From Bacillus sp. ISL-37 (GTDB taxonomy: Bacteria; Bacillota; Bacilli; Bacillales; Cytobacillaceae), in the NCBI RefSeq assembly GCF_018613315.1, contig NZ_JAGGQL010000006.1, forward strand, positions 101,384 to 165,383: a DNA stretch of 64,000 bases, read 5' to 3'. Shown piece by piece: positions 18,440 to 27,795 of this stretch. The translations under genes were made by a program, and so were the position numbers. Every line of letters begins with the position of its first letter. Within the stretch, counting starts at the first letter, position 1. A model generated the notes under the pieces. The model was not told the origin of the DNA. It did not search any database and worked only from the letters and a program-made list of their open reading frames with translations.

Positions 18440-18625
18440 ATGCCATACGTAACAGTAAAAATGATTGAAGGCCGCACAGAGGACCAAAAGAAAGCGCTTG
18501 TTGAAAAGGTAACGGACGCTGTCAGCGAAACAACCGGCGCACCCAAAGAGAAAGTCGTCGTGTTCATCGAGGAAATGGCGAAGAACCACTATGCGGTAGC
18601 AGGCAAGAGGTTGAGTGACGAGTAG
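18440..18625 (+). CDS. ywhB: 4-oxalocrotonate tautomerase family protein
   Basis: Small tautomerase-fold protein of 61 residues with the catalytic amino-terminal proline (MPYVTVKMIEGR; Pro1 after Met removal). The segment GAPKEKVVVFIEEM is typical. Keto-enol tautomerisation of a 2-hydroxydienoate-like substrate is the family reaction; the natural substrate is unknown. ATG behind AAGGAGG. Short for a gene but strongly supported by homology and position next to ywhC. Confidence 0.9.
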   Translation: MPYVTVKMIEGRTEDQKKALVEKVTDAVSETTGAPKEKVVVFIEEMAKNHYAVAGKRLSDE

Positions 18626-18634
18626 GAACGAACG

Positions 18635-18666
18635 AAAAGCTCAGATGATTCTGGGCTTTTTCTTTT
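18635..18666 (+). terminator. Terminator of ywhB
   Basis: AAAAGCTCAG pairs with CTGGGCTTTT (one G-T pair), followed by a T-rich tract. Confidence 0.75.
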
Positions 18667-18670
18667 TATG

Positions 18671-19075
18671 TGACAAGTTACTTGTGCCTTCCCTTTTCCA
18701 GGCACATGCCTCCCTTTCTTGTGACCGTGATCCTCGATTTCTCCTTTTCACGGGCACATGTTTCCCTTTCTTGTGACCGTGAACCGCCGTTTCCCCTTTT
18801 CACGGGCACATGTTTCCCTTTTTTGTGACCGTGAACCGCCGTTTCCCCTTTTCACGGGCACATGTTTCCCTTTCTTGTGACCGTGATCCGCGGTTCCTCC
18901 TTTTCACGGGCACATGTTACCCTTTCTTGTGACCGTGAACCGCGGTTTCCTCTTTTCACGGGCACATGTTTCCCTTTCTTGTGACCGTGAACCGCCGTTT
19001 CCTCTTTTCACGGGCACATGTTTCCCTTTCTTGTGACCGTGATCCGCTATTTCACCTTTTCACGGGCACAAACTG
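18671..19075. repeat. 52-bp tandem array, version B
   Basis: The word GGGCACA starts at exact 52-base steps (CGGG at 18751, 18803, 18855, 18907, 18959, 19011, 19063), with a decayed unit at 18699. Each unit carries inverted arms TCACGGGCACA and TGTGACCGTGA (one mismatch in 11) around TTTCCCTTTCT. Point differences between units show drift without loss of period. It fills the convergent gap between ywhB and ywgA; apart from the ywhB terminator I see nothing else there. Confidence 0.95.
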
Positions 19076-19166
19076 TTTACTACCTAACTAACCCTTCTTC
19101 CACATAACAAAAAACCGAGCACAAAACCCTAAAAGGTCCCATACTCGATTCATAATAAAAATCTTC

Positions 19167-19682
19167 TTATGCCAACAATTGCTTTGACTTATTTTTCAAG
19201 CTCGCGATATACGCATATGCTTCATCGATCTCTTCGTCTGTGTACTTCTGGCTCTTTTTCACGGTCTGGATCTTTTCCCGGACTTCAGCTTCTGGCAAGT
19301 TATCAAAATACAAAACAGTTGAAACGAGTTCAAGGAATCTTGCATTCTGGTCGTTAATGTCTGTCAGGCAGTCACCAAGGCATGGCATTTCGACGCTGTT
19401 TTCACCGAGGAATTCCTGGCCTGATTCAGTCAATGTGTAGCGGTACTGGTAGTAGCCGCCTTTCTTTTCCTTCACTTCGTCCAAAAAGCCCATGTTGCAA
19501 AGCTCTTCTACCCGCAATGTAAGTTCTTCGGAATATGGTCCGTAAAAATGGAACTGGAAGCGTTCCTGGAACGGGAATTCCATCTTTTTTGCAATATAGA
19601 TCATTTTCTGCAGTTTTTTCCTGCCGATGACCTCTCCGGAAACTGAAATGGCATGTATGATTTTAGCGTGGTCTTTTAGCAA
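19167..19682 (-). CDS. ywgA: YwgA family protein
   Basis: A 171-residue protein of unknown function. The N-terminal half (KIIHAISVSGEVIGRKKLQK, then FHFYGPYSEEL) resembles the winged-helix, antitoxin-like domain shared with SocA/GepA-type proteins; the C-terminal half is helical. It starts at TTG behind AGGAG and lies 18 bases after ywfO, so the two are cotranscribed as in B. subtilis. A regulatory role is only a guess. Confidence 0.85.
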   Translation of the reverse strand: MLKDHAKIIHAISVSGEVIGRKKLQKMIYIAKKMEFPFQERFQFHFYGPYSEELTLRVEELCNMGFLDEVKEKKGGYYQYRYTLTESGQEFLGENSVEMPCLGDCLTDINDQNARFLELVSTVLYFDNLPEAEVREKIQTVKKSQKYTDEEIDEAYAYIASLKNKSKQLLA

Positions 19683-19700
19683 AACGCGTCAACTCCTGTA

Positions 19701-21017
19701 TCAAATGGTCCCATTGTCTAAGTTCAGCTCAAGAATCTGTGCAATCTGTTCAATCTCAGGGCGTGCTTTCTCCTTTTCCAGGAAATCGGAAGGATAATAT
19801 AGTTTATGGTCTGTCCGTCTTTTACCTGAAATGGCGTCGACAATATCAGACTCTCTCGAAAGCTCGCGAATTTCGCCGTTTTTCTTCAGCAGATGGATCG
19901 GAAGGCGTTCTTCCTCTTCACCCGGACGGTAAAAATCGTAAGGCAGGTCTGATGATGAATCGACCACCAGGTAATATTCTGGATCCAGTCCCGCCTGCTC
20001 AAATAACATGGAAAGCTTCGCAAGCTTCTTGTATTCCTTGGCAGGGTCGAACTCGACATATTTAAATAGATTGCGGTTATTGAAGCGGCGGCACAAATCG
20101 CTCAGGATTTCGTCCTCTTCTTCCTCCCAACTCTGGAAATAGTAGAGGAACACGGCTTCATCCAACTTTAAATAGTCTTCCAGTGTCATGCGATCTTCAA
20201 ATATTGAATAAAAATGATGCGGTTTATGTTTAAAGGTGTAGTTTTGCTCGTGAAGGTGTTTGGCACGGTGCAGGATTTTCGTCAGTATGACCTCGGCACT
20301 CCTAGTCACTGGATGGAAATAAACCTGCCAGTACATCTGATAGCGGCTCATTATGTAGTCCTCGACAGCATGCATCCCGCTTTGCTTGATCACAACCTGG
20401 TCCTCGCGCGGACGCATCACACGCAAAATCCGTTCCATATCAAAATGTCCGTAGCTGACTCCGGTAAAATAGGCATCCCTCTGCAGGTAATCCATCCTGT
20501 CAGCATCAATCTGGCTTGAAATCAGGCTGATGACAAGCTTGTTCTCATACGTTTTTTCTATGACCTCAGCGACTTTTTTCGGGAAGTCCGGCGCGACTCT
20601 CGATAGCACTTGATTCACTTCTGTATCGCCAAGGATGATTTCCCTGGTAAAATCCTCATGGTCAAGGTCGAATACCTTCTCGAACGAATGAGAGAACGGC
20701 CCATGGCCAAGGTCATGAAGCAGGGCCGCGCATAATGATAAAAGCCGCTCCCCTTCGTTCCATTCAGGACGGGACGCAAATGCATTGTCGACAATCCGGC
20801 GCGTGATTTCATAGACGCCCAGTGAATGGTTGAACCGGCTATGTTCAGCTCCGTGGAAGGTTAGATACGTCGTGCCGAGCTGCTTGATCCTTCTCAAACG
20901 TTGGAACTCCTTCGTCCCGATCAAATCCCAGATCACCCGGTCACGAACATGGACATAGCGGTGTACTGGATCTTTGAAAACTTTTTCTTCAAGTAATTTT
21001 TCTTCCGAATATCCCAT
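19701..21017 (-). CDS. ywfO: HD-domain phosphohydrolase, YwfO family
   Basis: A 438-residue metal-dependent phosphohydrolase related to dNTP triphosphohydrolases. The HD motif is in LLHDLGHGPFSHSFE, preceded by HSRFNHSLGVYEITR; the downstream SSQIDADRMDYLQRDA segment provides the final metal-site aspartate. Hydrolysis of nucleoside triphosphates is the likely reaction, by family. ATG behind AAGGAG. It is first in a two-gene unit with ywgA. Confidence 0.9.
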   Translation of the reverse strand: MGYSEEKLLEEKVFKDPVHRYVHVRDRVIWDLIGTKEFQRLRRIKQLGTTYLTFHGAEHSRFNHSLGVYEITRRIVDNAFASRPEWNEGERLLSLCAALLHDLGHGPFSHSFEKVFDLDHEDFTREIILGDTEVNQVLSRVAPDFPKKVAEVIEKTYENKLVISLISSQIDADRMDYLQRDAYFTGVSYGHFDMERILRVMRPREDQVVIKQSGMHAVEDYIMSRYQMYWQVYFHPVTRSAEVILTKILHRAKHLHEQNYTFKHKPHHFYSIFEDRMTLEDYLKLDEAVFLYYFQSWEEEEDEILSDLCRRFNNRNLFKYVEFDPAKEYKKLAKLSMLFEQAGLDPEYYLVVDSSSDLPYDFYRPGEEEERLPIHLLKKNGEIRELSRESDIVDAISGKRRTDHKLYYPSDFLEKEKARPEIEQIAQILELNLDNGTI

Positions 21018-21190
21018 CGTTCTCCTTCTTCCTGATTAGCTTGTTTTTATTATAGCCTGTTTCGTTCGTCAATTCATCTCGATTTTCTGCAAATTTTTAC
21101 AAAAATTGCATATACAAATGCAGAAACTTTCCCTATTCCCTTTCATTCCTATATTCCCGGAGTTATAAACTAGTTTGCAAGTTTCCCTGG

Positions 21191-21229
21191 AAAAAAAATC
21201 ACCTCTAAACGGTTGTTTAAAGGTGATTT
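21191..21229 (-). terminator. Terminator of the DUF1450 gene
   Basis: On the minus strand AAATCACCTTTAAAC pairs with GTTTAGAGGTGATTT and a run of T follows. Confidence 0.85.
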
Positions 21230-21274
21230 ATATAGGCTTTTATTCGGAAGCCATTATATTAAAGATAAAAAAAC

Positions 21275-21496
21275 TTATTTAAGCTTCTTCTGGACTTTCT
21301 CCATAAGCTCTTCTTCTGTCATTGCAGCAACTGGCCGGTTATTGACGAACGCGAATGTTTTTTTTCTGCCTGGTCCGCAATAAGACTGGCAGCCGATGTC
21401 GACAGTCGCTTCAGGATCCAGCTGTTTCAGCTTCGGAATCAATGTTTTAAGGTTTACGGCCTGACAATCGTCGCAAACACGGAATTCGTTTGCCAT
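21275..21496 (-). CDS. DUF1450 family small protein
   Basis: A 73-residue protein with CDDCQAVN near the N terminus and [18 protein letters not shown] in the middle. The four cysteines suggest a thioredoxin-like ferredoxin fold binding a metal or Fe-S cluster, as predicted for the YuzB/DUF1450 group. It is monocistronic, with its own terminator, and divergent from rsfA. Function unknown. Confidence 0.8.
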   Translation of the reverse strand: MANEFRVCDDCQAVNLKTLIPKLKQLDPEATVDIGCQSYCGPGRKKTFAFVNNRPVAAMTEEELMEKVQKKLK

Positions 21497-21520
21497 TTAG
21501 GACAACCCTTTCTATAAATA

Positions 21521-21611
21521 CTGTCAAGCGCCAGCGCCAGCCTCTCAAATCACAAGCATTCTCCCTGCAAAAATCAGGAAAGCCTGTACGCCTCCGCTTT
21601 TCGTTTTAGAC
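21521..21611. repeat. Decayed copy of dispersed GC-rich repeat
   Basis: On the minus strand it begins with CGAAAAGCGGAGGCG and ends with GGCGCTGGCGCTTGACA, the typical end words of the elements at 23769 and 42676, with a diverged middle. The remaining 200 bases to rsfA show no gene. Confidence 0.55.
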
Positions 21612-21812
21612 TAAAGGGTATTTTACCTCTTATTCAAGATGAATGCAAGCTGTTGAACAGGTCCATTTGCTTATCTATTTAAATGAAAAACACGTATTTT
21701 ACGCAAAAAATCTACTATCCTTCCATTTCACGATGTATAAGCTTTCCAATTTCCGGACAAGATTGAACTATAAGTTTTAATAGTTGACCAAAGTAAAAGG
21801 GAGTTGAAGGAA

Positions 21813-22679
21813 ATGAAGACACGACAGGATGCCTGGACGGAAGAAAATGATTTATTGCTAGCTGAAACCGTGCTGCGACATGTAAGAGAAGGCAGCACAC
21901 AATTGAATGCATTTGAAGAGGTGGGCGACAAGCTCGACCGCACTTCAGCCGCCTGCGGATTCCGCTGGAACGCAGTCGTTAGGCATAACTATGAAAAAGC
22001 ATTGCAGCTAGCGAAAAAGCAGAGAAAACAGAGACAGAGAATCCTAGGAAAAGATCAAGGCGGCAAGAAGAAACTGCTTTACAATCCACCGGTGCCTACG
22101 CTGGATGAAAGTTTGACAGGTTCGCTGCCAGCGGTGGAGCAGGAAGAAGCTCAACCAACCTTTGACCTGTCCATGCTCGAACAGGACGACAAGCAAATTG
22201 ACGCAGCACTTATGGCTGAAATGCAAGATTTAATGAACAAGAAGCAGGAACAAAAGGATTTCTCTACTGAAGCAGCTGCCGAAATGGTTGAAATGCCTGC
22301 CCAGGAGACGAAAAGAACTGTAACCCAGACGACACATACACCACCGGTCCGCCACACTGTTCCGCCAACCGGCATGACAATGGGACATGTGATTGCTTAC
22401 CTGCAAAGCCTAAGTGGTTCATCGCTTCAGGTAGATATTTATAAGAGTGAGAATGAAAGATTGAAGCGTGAAATCAATAGTTTAAGGAAACATAACGAAG
22501 AACTTCAAGGAAAAATAAACAGGCTTGAAGAAAATACGAACACGATGCAGGAAGATTACGAAACACTGATGAAAATCATGAACCGCGCCCGAAAGCTCAC
22601 CCTGTTTGAAGAAGAAGAACGTTCGGCAACAAAGTTCAAGATGGACCGCAACGGCAATCTCGAAAAAGTAGCGGAATAG
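21813..22679 (+). CDS. rsfA: RsfA-type prespore-specific regulator
   Basis: DNA-binding regulator of the sigma-F/G forespore programme. The N terminus ([16 protein letters not shown], then [16 protein letters not shown] and [10 protein letters not shown]) is the Myb/SANT-like domain of RsfA. A low-complexity linker follows and then a coiled coil (about residues 205-250, [19 protein letters not shown]). The start at 21813 has AAAGGGAG nine bases upstream; an in-frame TTG at 21804 touches that site and is less likely. Its position between ywfO and lipL matches B. subtilis rsfA (ywfN). Confidence 0.88.
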   Translation: MKTRQDAWTEENDLLLAETVLRHVREGSTQLNAFEEVGDKLDRTSAACGFRWNAVVRHNYEKALQLAKKQRKQRQRILGKDQGGKKKLLYNPPVPTLDESLTGSLPAVEQEEAQPTFDLSMLEQDDKQIDAALMAEMQDLMNKKQEQKDFSTEAAAEMVEMPAQETKRTVTQTTHTPPVRHTVPPTGMTMGHVIAYLQSLSGSSLQVDIYKSENERLKREINSLRKHNEELQGKINRLEENTNTMQEDYETLMKIMNRARKLTLFEEEERSATKFKMDRNGNLEKVAE

Positions 22680-22817
22680 AAATCTAATTGCTAAATAGAT
22701 AGATGGTAGATGGAGAACGAGTTATGGCAACAGCCCCCTCTTAAGCTCTTATGAGACTTTTAAATTAGGAACTTGTAAATTTCAATTGTGAAAGGTCTCC
22801 GAAAAGAGCCTAAAACA

Positions 22818-22846
22818 AGCCGGAAAACATTGGTTTTCCGGCTTTT
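22818..22846 (+). terminator. Terminator of rsfA
   Basis: AGCCGGAAAAC and GTTTTCCGGCT form a perfect stem with T residues after it. Confidence 0.9.
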
Positions 22847-22870
22847 ATATATTATTCTGGATTGGGCTCG

Positions 22871-23716
22871 CTACTCCCTTGGCTCAAGGAATTTCTCATT
22901 CCGCTCAATGACCCGGTTGTAGTAGTGATCAAACAGTTCAATCTCATGGCCATCCAGGTAGCCTGATACCAGCTCATCGCTGTTGGCGTTCAGGAATTTT
23001 AAAAACCTCAGCATTACATCCTGAATCGTCATATCAACACCAAATAGTTCGGATAGCGAGGCCATGACCTCTGGCTGGACATCCGGATAGATGAACTTTG
23101 TCTGTTCACCTTTTTTAGAAGTGTCATAAAACTCACGGATCAATTCAGCTCTCTGACTTCCACTCCCAGTCACACAAAGATAGATTTGCACGGCGACCCC
23201 TTTTTTCAGGCGGCGCTGCGAGATTCCGGCAAATTTTTTTCCGTTAATGCTTAGATCATAGCTTCCCGGACAATAGGACGCAGAAATCTCCCTTGCCTCT
23301 ATATCTTTATTAAAATCAGCAAACATTTCCTTGATCAATAACCACATAGCATCATAGCCACGGTTGATATCTATCCCCTTTTCCTTCTCAGGTAAAATAA
23401 GTGATAGATTCAGGACACCTTCATCGAGCACGACGGCAAGTCCGCCAGAGTTGCGAACAATATATTGGTAGCCCTGCTCCTGAAGATAATTCAGTCCCTC
23501 CTGGAGATGGGGCAGCCTCGTATCCTGGATTCCAAGGACGACCGTGTCATGGTGCACCCACGCTCTCGCTGTGGCGGGTGACTGGCCTGTACCGACCGAT
23601 TCGCATAATGTATCGTCAGTCCCGAACGACTGAAGAGCATGAAAGTGTGCACCAAGCACCGACTGGTCGATCAATCTCCATTTATCCTGACGCAATAAAT
23701 TGAGCGCCTCATCCAT
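22871..23716 (-). CDS. lipL: Octanoyl-[GcvH]:protein N-octanoyltransferase
   Basis: Amidotransferase moving octanoyl from GcvH to E2 subunits in the bacillus-type lipoate pathway. At 281 residues it equals B. subtilis LipL. The thioester cysteine is Cys149 in [12 protein letters not shown], and the lysine pair of INGKKFAG follows at 160-161, as in the LipM/LplA fold. ATG behind AGAGGAAATC. It stands between rsfA and pta as in B. subtilis (ywfL). Confidence 0.93.
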   Translation of the reverse strand: MDEALNLLRQDKWRLIDQSVLGAHFHALQSFGTDDTLCESVGTGQSPATARAWVHHDTVVLGIQDTRLPHLQEGLNYLQEQGYQYIVRNSGGLAVVLDEGVLNLSLILPEKEKGIDINRGYDAMWLLIKEMFADFNKDIEAREISASYCPGSYDLSINGKKFAGISQRRLKKGVAVQIYLCVTGSGSQRAELIREFYDTSKKGEQTKFIYPDVQPEVMASLSELFGVDMTIQDVMLRFLKFLNANSDELVSGYLDGHEIELFDHYYNRVIERNEKFLEPRE

Positions 23717-23768
23717 CGTGATTTCCTCTTTTCTTTCTGTATCTTTCCGTTGATATTATAGCATATTC

Positions 23769-24003
23769 AGAAAAGCGCAAACGCCTTGGTCAGCCCCGAC
23801 AAGCGTTGCCCGCCTTAAAGCGCCACGTCCTCCCAAAAGCTACCGCTTTCGGTCGTGCGATGAATCGCTTCGAAGCTTTCCTTATCCTGTGGCTGGCGGG
23901 TCTAGCACATCGTGTGCCTCGGAGGGCGGACCAATGAAGTCGTTCTTTGACTTCATTGGGAGGACCGAAACGACTCGAGGGGTTAGGCGCTGGAGCTAAA
24001 CAT
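23769..24003. repeat. Dispersed GC-rich repeat element
   Basis: The element starts with GAAAAGCGCAAACGCC and holds a perfect 11-bp hairpin CCAATGAAGTC / GACTTCATTGG around GTTCTTT (23932-23960), ending in GCGCTGGAGCTAAAC. Elements of this type are common between genes in Bacillus relatives. It fills the gap between pta and lipL; no reading frame in it looks like a gene. Confidence 0.8.
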
Positions 24004-24081
24004 TTCTCGAAGTGTAAATCTACATATTTTCATTAAGCAAAAAAGCCGATCGAAAAATCCGACCGACTAGAACGCTTTATA

Positions 24082-25059
24082 TTACTTGCTAAGTGCCTGA
24101 GCTGCTGTAATCAACGCCAGCTTGTACACATCTTCCTCGCTGCAGCCGCGGGACAGGTCGTTTACCGGGCGGTTCAAACCTTGTAAAATTGGTCCAACTG
24201 CTTCAAATCCTCCTAGACGCTGAGCGATTTTATAGCCGATATTGCCTGCTTCAAGACTTGGGAATACGAATACATTCGCATTACCCATGATCACTGAATC
24301 CGGGGCTTTCTTTTCAGCAACAGATGGAACGAATGCCGCGTCGAATTGGAACTCTCCGTCAACAATCATTAACGGATCACGGAGCTTTGCTTCATCGACT
24401 GCCTTAGAAACTTTTTCAGTTTCAGGAGAAACGGCAGAACCCTTTGTTGAAAAGCTGAGCATTGCCACTCTTGGTTCGACATCGAACATCCTTGCTGTCT
24501 TCGCACTTTCAACCGCGATTTCTGCTAGGTCCTGGCTGTCAGGAGCAATGTTGATCGCACAGTCAGCGAAGACATACTTCTCATCTTCACGCACCATAAT
24601 GAAGACTCCAGACGTCTTGCGCACGCCTTCCTTCGTTTTGATGATCTGCAATGCAGGTCTTACCGTATCCGCAGTGGAGTGCGCTGCGCCACTTACAAGC
24701 CCATCTGCTTTGTTTGAGTACACGAGCATTGTTCCGAAGTAATTTTCATCAAGCAAAATTTTGCGCGCTTGCTCTTCCGTCGCTTTTCCTTTACGTCTTT
24801 CAACAAATGCAGCCACAAGCTCATCCATCATCGCAAAATTTACGGGATCGTAGATTTCAACCGCTTCAAGTGATACATCCATATCGGCTGCTTTCGCCTG
24901 GATCTGTTCAATATTACCCACTAAAATAGGTGTTAATACACCATCTGCAGCCAGTCTGCCAGCCGCTGCTAAAATCCGTTCGTCGAGGCCTTCCGGAAAC
25001 ACGATCCGTAAATTTTGTCCGCTTAATTTGGCTTTTAAGCCTTCAAATAAATCACTCAT
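24082..25059 (-). CDS. pta: Phosphate acetyltransferase
   Basis: Converts acetyl-CoA and phosphate to acetyl phosphate and CoA, the first step of acetate overflow. The 325-residue protein is the short single-domain type. Family segments GLVSGAAHSTADTVRPALQ, MLSFSTKGSA and NVFVFPSLEAGNIGYKI are all present. ATG behind AAGGAGGAG. Single gene, divergent from hemQ, same place as in B. subtilis. Acetyl-CoA from the fatty-acid genes could drain through it. Confidence 0.96.
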   Translation of the reverse strand: MSDLFEGLKAKLSGQNLRIVFPEGLDERILAAAGRLAADGVLTPILVGNIEQIQAKAADMDVSLEAVEIYDPVNFAMMDELVAAFVERRKGKATEEQARKILLDENYFGTMLVYSNKADGLVSGAAHSTADTVRPALQIIKTKEGVRKTSGVFIMVREDEKYVFADCAINIAPDSQDLAEIAVESAKTARMFDVEPRVAMLSFSTKGSAVSPETEKVSKAVDEAKLRDPLMIVDGEFQFDAAFVPSVAEKKAPDSVIMGNANVFVFPSLEAGNIGYKIAQRLGGFEAVGPILQGLNRPVNDLSRGCSEEDVYKLALITAAQALSK

Positions 25060-25313
25060 GCTGACTCCTCCTTTTATCTATACCTATAGCATACTTTACC
25101 AACCTTAAAATTCAAGAATGTTATCGTTTACAACCCTGAAGTCTTTTTATTGTAAATTTTCAAGCATGTTTTCCTGCCCCTTTTACTATTTGCAATCTTT
25201 AACAAAATATCCTTTTTCCGCGCAGTATAAACAATCAGGGTTTTATAAGCATGATGAATGGAGAAACTATGATATGATATTGGTATATTGATGATTTTTA
25301 GGAGTGATATAAA

Positions 25314-26057
25314 ATGACTGAAGCAGCACAAACTTTAGATGGCTGGTATGCCCTTCATGATTTCCGCACTGTAGATTGGACAACCTGGAAGATGCTTCCG
25401 GCTGAAGAGCGCCAGGAGATCACCCAGGAATTCCTTGGTCTTGTTGAAAAATGGAACAAGACACAGGCAGAAAAGCAAGGAAGCCATGCACTATATACAA
25501 TCGTTGGCCAAAAAGCAGATTTCATGATGATGATCCTGCGCCCAACTATGGAAGAATTGAATGAAATCGAAACAGAATTCAACAAGTCCAAACTTGCTGA
25601 ATACACAATCCCTGCTCATTCTTATGTCTCTGTTGTCGAGCTGAGCAACTACCTGCCAGCTGGCGAAGATCCATACCAGAATCCGCAAATCCTTGCACGC
25701 CTTTACCCTGAGCTTCCAAAGGCTAAGCATGTTTGCTTCTATCCAATGGACAAGCGCCGCCAGGGCGAAGATAACTGGTACATGCTTCCGATGGATGATC
25801 GCCGCAACATGATGCGCAGCCATGGCATGATCGGACGCCAGTATGCTGGCAAGGTTAAGCAAATCATCACAGGCTCTGTAGGCTTCGACGACTACGAGTG
25901 GGGCGTAACCCTGTTCGCGGACGATGTCCTTCAATTCAAGAAGCTTGTATATGAAATGCGCTTTGACGAAGTCAGCGCCCGCTATGGCGAATTTGGTTCA
26001 TTCTTCGTAGGAAACCTGCTAGAAGAAGACCGTGTAGCTTCATACTTGAACGTATAA
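25314..26057 (+). CDS. hemQ: Coproheme decarboxylase HemQ
   Basis: Final enzyme of the Gram-positive coproporphyrin-dependent haem pathway, decarboxylating coproheme with H2O2. The 247 residues belong to the chlorite dismutase superfamily. The active-site tyrosine is in [10 protein letters not shown] and the proximal haem histidine in [18 protein letters not shown] behind TAGGAGTG. The strong respiratory content of the window (cytochrome c, cytochrome b subunit) depends on this pathway. Monocistronic, with a terminator. Confidence 0.96.
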   Translation: MTEAAQTLDGWYALHDFRTVDWTTWKMLPAEERQEITQEFLGLVEKWNKTQAEKQGSHALYTIVGQKADFMMMILRPTMEELNEIETEFNKSKLAEYTIPAHSYVSVVELSNYLPAGEDPYQNPQILARLYPELPKAKHVCFYPMDKRRQGEDNWYMLPMDDRRNMMRSHGMIGRQYAGKVKQIITGSVGFDDYEWGVTLFADDVLQFKKLVYEMRFDEVSARYGEFGSFFVGNLLEEDRVASYLNV

Positions 26058-26068
26058 AACAAAAAATT

Positions 26069-26098
26069 GAACCCCAGGCATTTTGCCTGGGGTTTTTT
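26069..26098 (+). terminator. Terminator of hemQ
   Basis: ACCCCAGGCA and TGCCTGGGGT pair perfectly with six T after. Confidence 0.92.
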
Positions 26099-26297
26099 AT
26101 GTTATGGCCATGGAACTTCCTATCGAAAAGAGTTTTGTTTTTAAATGTTCGAGTCATAAAATCAAGCTTTCCTCATATGTATTGAATAGTGAGAATTCAT
26201 TTTACTTGTACCCCAACCTGTAAAGCTCAATTTCACCATTTACATAAATAAAGGTGAATTTGAAGGAAAGGAAAAATACTTTTAAGGAGGCTACACA

Positions 26298-26834
26298 ATG
26301 ACTCAATACAATAACCCCTATTATAACTACAGAACATATCCACAAATGTACCAGCCGTATAGCGGCAAAGAAGATCAGTCAACTGTTCAAGGACAGATGG
26401 CACAGATGGGACAAATGGGGCAAATGGGGCAAGCGGGATACCCACAAGCAACGCCGTTCCCAGCCCAATCGGGTGGGGTCATGCCTGGTGTTTCCATGCC
26501 AGGTGGTGCGATGCCTGGTGCAGGGGCAGGTGCCCAGGTCCCTGGAATGCTTCCAATTGAAGCATCCTATATTGAGAATATCCTTCGGTTGAATAAAGGC
26601 AAGCTCGCTACCGTATACGCGACTTTTGAAAACAACACGGAATGGAACGCGAAAATTTTCCAGGGAATCATCGAAGCCGCTGGAAGAGATCACCTAATCC
26701 TTAGTGACCCACAAACAGGAAAGCGGATTCTAATGCCGATGATTTACCTTGATTACGTCACATTCGATGAAGAAATCGAGTACGACTATCCATTCGGCGG
26801 CGGAGCGGGATTGACTGCTTATCCACCGAGATAA
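26298..26834 (+). CDS. gerQ: Spore coat protein GerQ
   Basis: Spore coat protein needed for localisation of the cortex-lytic enzyme CwlJ and cross-linked by transglutaminase in B. subtilis. The 178 residues comprise an N-terminal low-complexity part (Tyr/Asn, then QMGQMGQMGQAG and MPG repeats, about residues 1-85) and a conserved C-terminal domain starting at EASYIENILRLNKGKLATVY. The ATG follows AAGGAGG. B. subtilis gerQ (ywdL) is about 181 residues in the same context. Confidence 0.93.
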   Translation: MTQYNNPYYNYRTYPQMYQPYSGKEDQSTVQGQMAQMGQMGQMGQAGYPQATPFPAQSGGVMPGVSMPGGAMPGAGAGAQVPGMLPIEASYIENILRLNKGKLATVYATFENNTEWNAKIFQGIIEAAGRDHLILSDPQTGKRILMPMIYLDYVTFDEEIEYDYPFGGGAGLTAYPPR

Positions 26835-26848
26835 TGAAGGAGCAAAAA

Positions 26849-26873
26849 GGAGCACGCCAAAATGGCTTGCTCC
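26849..26873 (-). terminator. Terminator of ywdK/ywdI
   Basis: GGAGCA-GCC and GGC-TGCTCC pair; on the minus strand CCTTTTT follows the stem. Confidence 0.7.
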
Positions 26874-26905
26874 TCTTCATCTCTATTGCTTAAAATCCGT
26901 ATTTG

Positions 26906-27277
26906 TTACAAATACTTCACAGCAGCAATCATCAACAATACCCAGGCTGCCAGGAAGGCTACACCGCCAAGTGGGGTGATTGCACCAAGGATGCTGATTT
27001 TTGTCACACTCAAAACATACAGGCTGCCGGAAAATAACACGATTCCAATCAGCATCAGCCAGCCTGACCAGGAAAGAAGAGCACTTGCCGGAAGCTTTCC
27101 TAAAAGAACTCCAATGATTAAAAGTCCAGTTGCATGGAACATCTGATATGTAACACCTGTTTTCCAGGTTTCTAAATATTTCGGCTCAACCTTGCCTTCT
27201 AGTCCATGTGCACCAAATGCTCCAAGCGCGACTGCCAGGAAAGCATTGATGGCTCCGATCAATATAAATAACTTCAT
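26906..27277 (-). CDS. ywdK: DUF423 membrane protein
   Basis: A 123-residue protein with four hydrophobic helices and the family motif ALGAFGAHGLEGK near residue 20. Function unknown. The start at 27277 (MKLFILIGA) follows GAGGTG by six bases and gives the B. subtilis YwdK length; an in-frame GTG nine bases upstream lies inside that site. Nineteen bases after ywdI, so cotranscribed. Confidence 0.88.
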   Translation of the reverse strand: MKLFILIGAINAFLAVALGAFGAHGLEGKVEPKYLETWKTGVTYQMFHATGLLIIGVLLGKLPASALLSWSGWLMLIGIVLFSGSLYVLSVTKISILGAITPLGGVAFLAAWVLLMIAAVKYL

Positions 27278-27295
27278 CTCTTTCACCTCATAAAA

Positions 27296-27607
27296 TTAGA
27301 AATCGAAGAGCGAGTCTCCGTTTGCGTTATCTTCCATCTGCAGCTTTTTAGGCTGCGGAATCATTTGTGACGGCTGATTTACAGGTATCTGCTGCTGAGG
27401 AATGATAGGCTGTGCCGGGACAAATTGCTGTGCACTCTGTCTTACAGGTGTTGTAACATCTCCGCCCGACGGTTCATCAAGGACGAGCTCACAAAGCGTT
27501 TTAATCGAGTGGATTCTTTCCCGCTGGACTGCCTCCGACTCCGCAGATTTTGCCCGCTTTAATTCCTCTTCCATTTTCAATAATAATTTTTGCAATGAAA
27601 TATTCAT
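27296..27607 (-). CDS. ywdI: YwdI family protein
   Basis: A 103-residue hydrophilic protein: N-terminal helix (SLQKLLLKMEEELKRAKSAES), then a Gln/Pro-rich linker (about residues 60-90) and an acidic end DSLFDF. Found in Bacillaceae beside ung. Function unknown. ATG behind GGAGGTGAG. Confidence 0.8.
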   Translation of the reverse strand: MNISLQKLLLKMEEELKRAKSAESEAVQRERIHSIKTLCELVLDEPSGGDVTTPVRQSAQQFVPAQPIIPQQQIPVNQPSQMIPQPKKLQMEDNANGDSLFDF

Positions 27608-27735
27608 CGACTCACCTCCACAGGGTGTTATATATGTATATCCTACGAATCATGTAATAGTTGTACCGTTCCATTCTACAACAATTCACATGTTTTTTCG
27701 ACTTTCGGAATGGACCCTAACGTAACTTTAATGTA

Positions 27736-27751
27736 AGTTTCACGTGAAACA
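27736..27751. other. parS centromere-like site (Spo0J/ParB binding)
   Basis: AGTTTCACGTGAAACA matches the B. subtilis parS consensus TGTTTCACGTGAAACA at 15 of 16 bases and keeps the full 14-base palindrome GTTTCACGTGAAAC. It lies between ywdI and ung, outside any gene. B. subtilis has several parS sites in the origin-proximal fifth of its chromosome, so a site in this segment is expected. Confidence 0.85.
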
Positions 27752-27770
27752 TGTCGATTATTGCTCATGC

Positions 27771-27794
27771 AAAAAACTCTGGTTTCCCAGAGTT
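27771..27794 (-). terminator. Terminator of ung
   Basis: AACTCTGG and CCAGAGTT pair perfectly; on the minus strand TTTTTT follows. Confidence 0.85.
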
Positions 27795-27795
27795 C

